Shown here piece after piece: positions 1 to 4,835 of a stretch of DNA of 5,065 nt; the stretch's first letter is position 1, and the number at the start of each line of letters is the position of its first letter. Under the pieces are notes generated by a model. The model did not search any database. It was given only the letters and a program-made list of their open reading frames with translations, and had not been told where the DNA came from. This DNA comes from Lachnospiraceae bacterium (GTDB lineage: Bacteria > Bacillota > Clostridia > Lachnospirales > Lachnospiraceae): assembly GCA_017463035.1 (NCBI GenBank), contig JAFTPY010000386.1, positions 1-5,065 on the forward strand. The letters are read 5' to 3'. Made by a program: the position numbers and the translations under genes.

Positions 1-2
1 CC

Positions 3-1205
3 TATCCACAGAGCGGTATCTGCGGCGCCATGGTGGCGTACAAGGTAGTATGCCTACTTTTGGAAAAAGCGGATTTTATCGAGAAGAAGGGAAAGGAAGA
101 ATTGCTTTCGGAACTGACTGTGCCGGTGGCCTTTGCGACGGTATGCGACGTTATGGAATTGACGGGAGAGAACCGGGCCGTTGTTGCCAAAGGGCTGAAA
201 AGAGCAAAGGAATGTAATATTCCGGGAGTGCGGGCGTTACTGGCGGCATACGAGTTGGATGACAAGGATTTGACGGCCTATCATGCGGGCTTTTTGCTGG
301 GACCGTGCTTCAATGCGGCCGGGAGACTGGATACGGCGTTGCTGGGACTGGAATTGCTTCTTTGTGAAAATGAAGCGGAGGCTCATACGAGAGCATCTTA
401 TTTAAAAGAACTGAATGATATCAGAAAACAGATGACCCAGACAGCCGCGGAACAGGCAATTGTACTGGCAGAGGAGAAACTTGCGAAGGAAGATGTGCAG
501 GTATTGGTGCTGTATTTGTCGGATTGTCATGAGAGTTTGGCGGGCATTGTGGCCGGGCGTATCCGGGAAAAGTTTTATCGACCGACCATTATCCTGACAA
601 AGGGAGAAAACTGCGTGAAGGGATCGGGACGTTCCATCGAAGGCTATTCCATGTTTGAGAAGCTTTCGGAGCAGAAGGAGTTGTTTTTGGCTTTCGGCGG
701 ACATCCTATGGCAGCGGGACTGTCCTTGGAGGAAAAGAATATTCCGGTATTGGAGGAACGGCTGAATCAGGCGGCAGGGTTGAACGAAGAACAGCTGACA
801 CCGAAGCTTTATTTGGATGCGGTGCTGCCGTTTGATGCAATTACGGAGGAATTGATGGAAGAACTGGCTTTGTTGGAGCCTTTCGGAAACGGAAATTCGA
901 AGCCCGTATTTGCGATGAGCGGAGTACGACTTAAGGGAATGCGCCGTATCGGAAAGGACGGAAGCTCTCTTCGGTTGCAGCTGACGGATGCCCGGGGGAC
1001 ATCCCTGACCGGATTGTATTTCCGGGATGCGGACGGATTCGAGCGTTATCTTACCGGGGAGTTCGGTGGCGGGACGGTACAGGAATTATATCGGGGAAGA
1101 ACGGAAGTTCTGCTTACACTTGCTTTTTCTCCTTCTATGAACGAGTATCAGGGAGAAATATACCCGCAAGTCATAATTGACAACTATAAAAAATGCATAG
1201 TTTAA
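3..1205 (+). CDS. recJ: Single-stranded-DNA-specific exonuclease RecJ, 5'-truncated by window edge
   Basis: RecJ degrades single-stranded DNA 5'->3' in recombinational and mismatch repair. The frame is open from the first full codon at position 3, so the gene starts outside the window; the ATG at 30 is internal. Numbering from that codon, residues 6-14 (ICGAMVAYK) match the end of the DHH domain (usually CGAGVAFK), and 100-109 (GPCFNAAGRL) match the conserved linker motif. The DHHA1 domain follows, with CHESLAGIVAGRI at 175-187, GSGRS at 207-211 and FGGHPMAAG at 231-239. The C-terminal part (about 265-400), with LEPFGNGN at 291-298 and SPSMNEYQG at 376-384, fits the RecJ OB-fold region. The metal-binding DHH motifs would lie upstream and cannot be checked. 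About 400 residues are visible of a family usually near 560-800. A distal stop at 1203-1205 in a normal family C-terminus suggests an intact 3' end. No clear terminator follows. Confidence 0.95.
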   Translation, partial: YPQSGICGAMVAYKVVCLLLEKADFIEKKGKEELLSELTVPVAFATVCDVMELTGENRAVVAKGLKRAKECNIPGVRALLAAYELDDKDLTAYHAGFLLGPCFNAAGRLDTALLGLELLLCENEAEAHTRASYLKELNDIRKQMTQTAAEQAIVLAEEKLAKEDVQVLVLYLSDCHESLAGIVAGRIREKFYRPTIILTKGENCVKGSGRSIEGYSMFEKLSEQKELFLAFGGHPMAAGLSLEEKNIPVLEERLNQAAGLNEEQLTPKLYLDAVLPFDAITEELMEELALLEPFGNGNSKPVFAMSGVRLKGMRRIGKDGSSLRLQLTDARGTSLTGLYFRDADGFERYLTGEFGGGTVQELYRGRTEVLLTLAFSPSMNEYQGEIYPQVIIDNYKKCIV

Positions 1206-1255
1206 TGTAGATAGAAGTATTGCGTACACAATTTTTGGGAAAAGTTCGAATTAAC

Positions 1256-1284
1256 TTGCAAAAATATCATCAAAGTGCTATAAT
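1256..1284 (+). promoter_or_regulatory. Sigma-A promoter of the chemoreceptor gene
   Basis: A -35 box TTGCAA (1256-1261, 4 of 6 consensus) and a perfect -10 box TATAAT (1279-1284) are separated by 17 nt. A TG dinucleotide at 1276-1277 makes this an extended -10 promoter, which can offset the weaker -35. Transcription would start near 1291, giving a leader of about 50 nt before the MCP start. No SigD-type motility promoter (TAAA / GCCGATAT) is visible, so the receptor seems to be under housekeeping control. This is read from sequence only. Confidence 0.82.
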
Positions 1285-1326
1285 TAACCTATAAAGGGGC
1301 GGAACATTTTATGTTTATGTTTTGAT

Positions 1327-1332
1327 AGGAGG
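1327..1332 (+). promoter_or_regulatory. Ribosome binding site of the chemoreceptor gene
   Basis: A full AGGAGG Shine-Dalgarno sequence sits 8 nt before the ATG at 1341. This fixes the start and predicts efficient initiation. Confidence 0.9.
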
Positions 1333-1340
1333 ATGATATT

Positions 1341-3398
1341 ATGGGCAAAAGAAAGATTAAGGTGTCATGGTTGATTACCGCATTGCTTCTGGTGATTCAG
1401 ACGGTGGCATTGGTTGCGGTGTATGTATTTGTAAGCGGTGCGCTTACCCGTAATATTCGGGAAAACACACTTGCAAATATGCGTACCATTGTAGAGGAGC
1501 GTTCTCTGTTAATCGAGAACTATGTACGGGAGACGGAGCGTTACCTGACTGCGTATAGCCGTGCAGGCGAGATTAACGATTTGTTAAAGAATCCGACGGA
1601 TCCGGAGGCGGTAGCGGCAGCGCAGAAGTTTACGGAGGTTTTCAGCGCGGATATGGAAAATCTGGAAGGAATTTATGCCAGTGAGTGGAATACACATGTA
1701 TTAGCACATACCAATGCGGGAGTTGTGGGTATTACCACCAGAACAGGAGATCCGTTAAAGGAGTTACAGGATTCCATGCTGGCGGCAGACGGTGTGTACA
1801 ATACCGGCTTCATCTTTTCTCCGGCTACCGGTAAGCAGATTGTATCCATGTATCGTGCATGCTATGATGAGAACGGAAATCCCATCGGTTTGGTCGGCGG
1901 CGGAATTTTTATTTCAGGTCTGAAGGAAGAACTGGATAGCCTTCCGGTGGCAGATTTGACACAGGCAAAGTACTATTTGATTAATGCCAATACCGGCGAG
2001 TACATCTTCCATGAGAATGAGGAAATGTTAGGTGTGGTTTCCGAAGAACCGTACGTAGCGGATATTCTTGCGGCGACCAAGGAAAAAGGGGCGGCCGGTG
2101 CCTATACGGATTACGTGGAATATACGGATGCGGAAGGTACGGAAAGTCTGGCGGCATATCACTATATCGCAGACAGGGACTGGGTATTCCTGTTAGCGGA
2201 TAATGCGGACGAGATTTTTGCTTCCGCAGATCAGACAAACGGCACATTGCTCGTTCTTTGTGCAGTTGCACTTATTGTATTGCTTCTTGTAACCTATGTT
2301 ACCATTACGGTATGTATGAAGCCGTTAAGTCCGATCGGAAGAACATTGCTTCATATTGCGGAGTGTGATATCAGTGATGACGAGGAAGTAAAGAAATATA
2401 TTAAACGTAACGATGACCTGGGCGGTATCGCAAAGGCATCCGGTGTCGTAATCGCGTCTCTTCGCGGTATTGTTTCCACCTTGAAGGAATGCTGCGTACA
2501 GTTAAACGGTAAGGTATATACTTTGCAGGATTCCTCGGCATATCTGGTAGATTGTGTAACGGATAATATTTCCACAACGGAAGAGCTTTCTGCCGGTTTG
2601 GAAACTGTAAATGAAGCAATCGAAAAGGTGAACGGAGAGATTATCGCGATTCATAATGCGATTAACGGTGTATCCGGCAACCTGAAGAACAGCTCCGATG
2701 CCAGTGACGCAATGTTAACGGGAGCGACTGAGATGAGAGAAATGGCAGATACCACGTTCCGTGCCAGCAAGCAGCGTCTTGCCGAGACAAAGGAAGCTGT
2801 CAGAGTTGCATTGGAGAGTCTTAATAATCTTTCCGAGATTAACGTAATGGCATCCAGCATTTTGGATATTGCCAGCCAGACCAACCTGTTGTCCATTAAT
2901 GCTTCTATTGAGGCTGCAAGAGCCGGTGAAGCAGGACGTGGTTTTGCGGTGGTTGCGGAAGAAATCGGAAAGCTGGCAGAGACTTCCGAGGATACGGCAT
3001 CCAGTATTCAGAAGCTTTGCGACTCTTCAAACCAGAGTATTCATGCTGTTAACGAGTGTGTACAGACCATCATGCAGTTTATGGAAAATGATGTTTTGGC
3101 AAACTTCGAAGTATTTGCGGATAAGTCAAACGGATACAGTGCTTCCGTAGAAGCAATTAAGAAGGATATTGAGGAACTGAGCAGCTTTATGCTTGGTCTT
3201 GAACAGTCCATTCAGCAGATTTCCGGAAATGTAGTAAATGTACAGGAAATATCTCAGGGTAACAGAACCGCAATCGGTGTAATTGTGGAAAAGAGTGAGA
3301 GTACCGCAAATATTGCTTATGAAATCCAAAAGCAGTCCGAAGAAAATAAGGAAATGGCAGACAGCCTGGATGAGATTGTAAACAGATTCACTTTATAA
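1341..3398 (+). CDS. Methyl-accepting chemotaxis protein with extracellular Cache-like sensor
   Basis: This complete 685-residue transmembrane chemoreceptor should pass ligand occupancy to a CheA/CheW array and so to flagellar motors. The basic N-terminus (MGKRKIK) is followed by membrane helix 1 (about 10-32), an extracellular region of about 270 residues, and membrane helix 2 (about 301-325). The extracellular part has the two-lobed size and GFIFSPATGKQIV / GNPIGLVGGGIFISGL pattern of double Cache sensors; the ligand cannot be told. A HAMP-like segment (about 326-378, with DLGGIAKA) leads into the long coiled-coil signalling domain. Its hairpin tip at 512-540 carries QTNLLSINASIEAARAGE then AGRGFAVVAEE, close to the family consensus (QTNLLALNAAIEAARAGE). 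The C-terminus ends in NRFTL with no NWETF-type CheR tether. The gene has its own promoter and terminator, so it is probably monocistronic. The MCP assignment is near certain; the Cache subtype is inferred. Confidence 0.96.
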   Translation: MGKRKIKVSWLITALLLVIQTVALVAVYVFVSGALTRNIRENTLANMRTIVEERSLLIENYVRETERYLTAYSRAGEINDLLKNPTDPEAVAAAQKFTEVFSADMENLEGIYASEWNTHVLAHTNAGVVGITTRTGDPLKELQDSMLAADGVYNTGFIFSPATGKQIVSMYRACYDENGNPIGLVGGGIFISGLKEELDSLPVADLTQAKYYLINANTGEYIFHENEEMLGVVSEEPYVADILAATKEKGAAGAYTDYVEYTDAEGTESLAAYHYIADRDWVFLLADNADEIFASADQTNGTLLVLCAVALIVLLLVTYVTITVCMKPLSPIGRTLLHIAECDISDDEEVKKYIKRNDDLGGIAKASGVVIASLRGIVSTLKECCVQLNGKVYTLQDSSAYLVDCVTDNISTTEELSAGLETVNEAIEKVNGEIIAIHNAINGVSGNLKNSSDASDAMLTGATEMREMADTTFRASKQRLAETKEAVRVALESLNNLSEINVMASSILDIASQTNLLSINASIEAARAGEAGRGFAVVAEEIGKLAETSEDTASSIQKLCDSSNQSIHAVNECVQTIMQFMENDVLANFEVFADKSNGYSASVEAIKKDIEELSSFMLGLEQSIQQISGNVVNVQEISQGNRTAIGVIVEKSESTANIAYEIQKQSEENKEMADSLDEIVNRFTL

Positions 3399-3429
3399 TC
3401 CGAATTACATGACATACCATATATAGAAG

Positions 3430-3478
3430 AAAAGAGTTTCGGGATTTGTACGAAAGGTACGGTTCCGGGACTCTTTTT
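3430..3478 (+). terminator. Intrinsic terminator of the chemoreceptor gene
   Basis: AAAGAGT (3431-3437) pairs with ACTCTTT (3470-3476). The stem continues inward through TTCGGGA against TTCCGGG with some G-U pairs, and is capped by GTAC-GAAAG-GTAC (3448-3460). A T5 run (3474-3478) overlaps the 3' arm, and A residues before the 5' arm could make it partly bidirectional. It begins 31 nt after the MCP stop and should insulate the str operon from upstream transcription. Confidence 0.9.
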
Positions 3479-3506
3479 CTGATGTTTAAAGTAAAATGAT
3501 TTGTAG

Positions 3507-3555
3507 AAAAAATTGCGAAAAAATGCTTGACAAGTTCATTTGCCGAAGATATAAT
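3507..3555 (+). promoter_or_regulatory. Consensus promoter of the str operon with phased A-tracts
   Basis: The -35 box TTGACA (3527-3532) and -10 box TATAAT (3550-3555) both match the sigma-A consensus at 6 of 6 positions, with the optimal 17 nt spacer. Just upstream are two A6 tracts (3507-3512 and 3518-3523) whose starts are 11 bp apart, about one helical turn. This is the pattern of a curved UP-like element contacting RNA polymerase alpha subunits. Transcription would start near 3562, leaving a leader of about 110 nt. A promoter this strong fits the high demand for S12, S7 and EF-G. The UP function is inferred. Confidence 0.93.
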
Positions 3556-3564
3556 ATAGATTGC

Positions 3565-3577
3565 GCGTGCTAAACGC
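3565..3577 (+). repeat. str leader hairpin, copy 1
   Basis: GCGT (3565-3568) and ACGC (3574-3577) form a 4-bp stem with loop GCTAA. It lies within a few nucleotides of the predicted transcription start, so it could act as a 5'-end stabilising hairpin. It differs from copy 2 at only one of 13 positions. Confidence 0.6.
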
Positions 3578-3582
3578 GGCTA

Positions 3583-3605
3583 TTTTTGCGTGCAAAACGC
3601 AAAGA
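3583..3605 (+). repeat. str leader hairpin, copy 2 (extended stem)
   Basis: The core GCGT-GCAAA-ACGC (3588-3600) repeats copy 1 with a single loop change. Here the stem extends to about 9 bp (3583-3591 with 3597-3605, including one G-U pair). It is not followed by a T-run, so it is not a terminator. Confidence 0.65.
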
Positions 3606-3608
3606 ATA

Positions 3609-3626
3609 TGCAGATTTCAGTCTGCA
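3609..3626 (+). other. str leader hairpin 3
   Basis: TGCAGA (3609-3614) pairs with TCTGCA (3621-3626) around a 6-nt loop. It is the third hairpin in the rpsL 5' leader, unrelated in sequence to the first two. A T7 run follows at 3640-3646, but 13 nt away, too far for an intrinsic terminator. Confidence 0.5.
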
Positions 3627-3657
3627 GGCAGCCACATAGTTTTTTTCTTAAAATTAT

Positions 3658-3663
3658 AGGAGG
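3658..3663 (+). promoter_or_regulatory. Ribosome binding site of rpsL
   Basis: AGGAGG followed by TGA gives an extended match to the 16S anti-Shine-Dalgarno. It lies 10 nt before the ATG at 3674 and rules out the in-frame ATG at 3590 as the start. Confidence 0.93.
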
Positions 3664-3673
3664 TGAAAGATTA

Positions 3674-4093
3674 ATGCCTACATTTAACCAGTTAGTAAGA
3701 AAAGGCAGAAAGTCCTTAGAGAAGAAGTCTACTGCTCCGGCATTACAGAAGGGATTCAACTCTTTACACAAGAAGAGTACGGATACTTCCTCCCCGCAGA
3801 AGCGTGGTGTATGTACCGCAGTAAGAACAACGACCCCGAAGAAGCCGAACTCCGCATTAAGAAAGATTGCCAGAGTACGTCTTTCCAACGGAATCGAAGT
3901 AACCAGCTATATCCCGGGTGAAGGTCACAACCTTCAGGAGCACAGCGTAGTGCTTATCCGTGGTGGCCGTGTTAAGGACCTTCCGGGTACCAGATATCAT
4001 ATCATCAGAGGTACCTTGGATACCGCAGGTGTTGCTAAGAGACGCCAGGCTCGTTCTAAGTACGGTGCAAAGAGACCGAAGGACGCAAAATAA
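3674..4093 (+). CDS. rpsL: 30S ribosomal protein S12
   Basis: S12 sits at the interface side of the 30S decoding centre and helps monitor codon-anticodon pairing. The 139-residue product starts MPTFNQLVRKGRKS and contains the family core PQKRGVCTAVRTTTPKKPNSALRK (41-64), GEGHNLQEHSVVLIRGGRVKDLPG (82-105), and a basic C-terminal tail ending KRPKDAK. It is longer than the ~124-residue E. coli protein because of the insertion near residues 27-40 that is normal for Firmicutes. Lys56, equivalent to E. coli Lys42 in mature numbering, and Lys101 are both present, so the common streptomycin-resistance sites look wild type. Asp102 matches the residue that RimO methylthiolates in E. coli; whether it is modified here is unknown. 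The ATG at 3674 was chosen over one 28 codons upstream because of the ribosome binding site and the conserved N-terminus. It is the first gene of the str operon. Confidence 0.99.
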   Translation: MPTFNQLVRKGRKSLEKKSTAPALQKGFNSLHKKSTDTSSPQKRGVCTAVRTTTPKKPNSALRKIARVRLSNGIEVTSYIPGEGHNLQEHSVVLIRGGRVKDLPGTRYHIIRGTLDTAGVAKRRQARSKYGAKRPKDAK

Positions 4094-4125
4094 ATCAGTA
4101 ACAAATAGTTTTCCATTACAGATTG

Positions 4126-4146
4126 TGTTTGCTTAATAAGCAGACG
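4126..4146 (+). other. Spacer hairpin I between rpsL and rpsG
   Basis: GTTTGCTT (4127-4134) pairs with AAGCAGAC (4138-4145) across a 3-nt AAT loop, with one internal G-U pair and an extra U-G pair at the base. It is the longest stem in the spacer. No T-run follows. Confidence 0.6.
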
Positions 4147-4181
4147 TTGCGAGGCTTAATTTTTCATGAGAGATTGCAGGT

Positions 4182-4193
4182 GGCTGCGCAGCC
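4182..4193 (+). other. Perfect 12-nt GC-rich palindrome in the rpsL-rpsG spacer
   Basis: GGCTGC is followed directly by its complement GCAGCC. As RNA it can fold as a GGCT/AGCC stem with a GCGC loop. AGCCT (4190-4194) can instead pair with AGGCT (4152-4156), allowing two alternative folds. Confidence 0.5.
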
Positions 4194-4221
4194 TTGAAGA
4201 ATAGATTAAACTGAGCGCGAA

Positions 4222-4233
4222 CACAGTAATGTG
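4222..4233 (+). other. Small hairpin with GUAA (GNRA-class) tetraloop
   Basis: CACA (4222-4225) and TGTG (4230-4233) close a GTAA loop, a member of the stable GNRA class often used as a docking site in structured RNA. The stem is only 4 bp, so chance is possible. Confidence 0.4.
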
Positions 4234-4250
4234 AGTACCGTTGAATTAAT

Positions 4251-4265
4251 GGCCGCAGAGCGGTC
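4251..4265 (+). other. Hairpin next to the rpsG ribosome binding site
   Basis: GGCCGC (4251-4256) and GCGGTC (4260-4265) form a 6-bp GC-rich stem (one G-U) with loop AGA. It ends 8 nt before the rpsG Shine-Dalgarno, leaving the site itself free, and is well placed to affect ribosome loading. Confidence 0.55.
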
Positions 4266-4273
4266 GCTAGTTA

Positions 4274-4279
4274 AGGAGG
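4274..4279 (+). promoter_or_regulatory. Ribosome binding site that fixes the GTG start of rpsG
   Basis: AGGAGG lies 8 nt before the GTG at 4288. The only other start-like codon far upstream in frame (GTG at 4231) has no such site, so 4288 is the start. Confidence 0.93.
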
Positions 4280-4287
4280 GAAGAAAC

Positions 4288-4758
4288 GTGCCACGTAAAG
4301 GACATATTGCAAAGAGAGACGTATTGGCAGATCCGTTATACAACAATAAGGTTGTTACGAAGCTTATCAACAACATTATGTTAGACGGTAAAAAAGGTAC
4401 GGCACAGAAGATTGTTTACGGTGCATTCGCAACCGTAGCAGAGAAGACCGGTAAGGATGCGATTGAAGTATTCGAAGAGGCAATGAACAATGTTATGCCT
4501 GTTCTCGAAGTTAAGGCAAGACGTATCGGTGGTGCTACCTATCAGGTACCGGTTGAAGTAAGACCGGAGAGAAGACAGGCACTTGCGCTTCGTTGGCTTA
4601 CGATGTTTTCTCGTAAGAGAGGCGAAAAGACCATGCAGGACAGACTTGCAGGTGAGATTATGGACGCCGCAAACAATACCGGTTCCGCAGTAAAGAGAAA
4701 AGAAGACATGCACAAGATGGCAGATGCAAACAAGGCATTTGCTCACTATCGTTGGTAG
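4288..4758 (+). CDS. rpsG: 30S ribosomal protein S7
   Basis: S7 is a primary 16S rRNA-binding protein that starts assembly of the 30S head and lies near the E-site tRNA. Starting at GTG, the product is 156 residues, the usual bacterial length. It begins (V/M)PRKGHIAKRDVLADPLYNNK and contains LINNIMLDGKKGTAQKIVYGAF, the conserved VEVRPERRQALALRWL segment (about 88-103), and a C-terminus ending HKMADANKAFAHYRW. This matches S7 end to end. The GTG start is supported by the ribosome binding site and by the conserved PRKG N-terminus; an upstream in-frame extension to 4231 has no family similarity. It is the second gene of the operon, 194 nt after rpsL. S7 is the operon's translational repressor in E. 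coli, which makes the preceding spacer of interest. Its TAG stop is part of a downstream hairpin. Confidence 0.99.
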   Translation: MPRKGHIAKRDVLADPLYNNKVVTKLINNIMLDGKKGTAQKIVYGAFATVAEKTGKDAIEVFEEAMNNVMPVLEVKARRIGGATYQVPVEVRPERRQALALRWLTMFSRKRGEKTMQDRLAGEIMDAANNTGSAVKRKEDMHKMADANKAFAHYRW

Positions 4759-4784
4759 TATTTGCCTAAACAGGCAATACTATC
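4754..4784 (+). other. Intercistronic hairpin containing the rpsG stop codon
   Basis: TAGTATT and GCCT (4756-4762, 4764-4767) pair with AGGC and AATACTA (4772-4782) around an AAAC loop, with one bulged T at 4763. GG/TC pairs at the base can extend it to 13 bp. The first three bases of the core stem are the rpsG stop codon. No T-run follows, so it is not an intrinsic terminator. RNA stabilisation, processing, or modulation of rpsG-fusA coupling are possible roles. Confidence 0.75.
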
Positions 4785-4821
4785 TGCGTAAATGCAGTTA
4801 ATCGGAATCAGAATTGAGAAT

Positions 4822-4827
4822 AGGAGG
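4822..4827 (+). promoter_or_regulatory. Ribosome binding site that fixes the TTG start of fusA
   Basis: AGGAGG lies 8 nt before the TTG at 4836. No ATG or GTG occurs at a suitable distance, and the codons after the TTG (AGREYPLERTRNIG) match the EF-G N-terminus, so TTG is the start. Confidence 0.92.
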
Positions 4828-4835
4828 ACAAAATC

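Larger units (their letters stand above)
4094..4287 (+). promoter_or_regulatory. Structured rpsL-rpsG intercistronic spacer, candidate S7 control region
   Basis: This 194-nt spacer has no terminator or convincing promoter, so rpsG is probably cotranscribed with rpsL. Four local inverted repeats are visible: 4126-4146, 4182-4193, 4222-4233 and 4251-4265. In E. coli, S7 represses its own operon by binding the rpsL-rpsG spacer, which is shorter (about 100 nt). A similar role here is inferred from position and structure only; I could not show mimicry of the 16S rRNA S7 site. Confidence 0.45.

Noticed and set aside
30..32. ATG at 30 as the start of recJ
   Set aside because: The frame is open to the window edge and the residues before it (ICGA) belong to a conserved RecJ motif, so the gene is truncated by the window.
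402..704. Antisense reading frames over recJ, the chemoreceptor and rpsG
   Set aside because: They lie opposite well-supported genes, lack ribosome binding sites and show no recognisable protein features.
1219..1236. Possible recJ terminator: ATTG/CAAT near-palindrome followed by T5
   Set aside because: The stem has only 4 outer AT-rich pairs with a mismatch inside, too weak to call an intrinsic terminator.
1285..1340. c-di-GMP riboswitch in the chemoreceptor leader
   Set aside because: The leader is only about 50 nt and shows none of the conserved paired elements of known c-di-GMP aptamers.
2869..3150. Alternate-frame + strand reading frame inside the chemoreceptor
   Set aside because: It overlaps the most conserved MCP signalling segment in another frame and looks like a by-product of its codons.
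3578..3646. Attenuator-like element in the rpsL leader: GGCT/AGCC closing a three-way junction before a T7 run
   Set aside because: The closing stem is only 4 bp and the T7 run lies 6 nt beyond it, so terminator function is not supported.
3590..3673. An in-frame ATG 28 codons upstream of rpsL giving a 167-residue protein
   Set aside because: It has no ribosome binding site, overlaps the leader hairpins, and the S12 family begins at MPTFNQ (3674), directly after AGGAGGTGA.
4231..4287. In-frame upstream GTG start for rpsG adding 19 residues
   Set aside because: It has no Shine-Dalgarno, the added residues are unlike S7, and the AGGAGG at 4274 points to the GTG at 4288.
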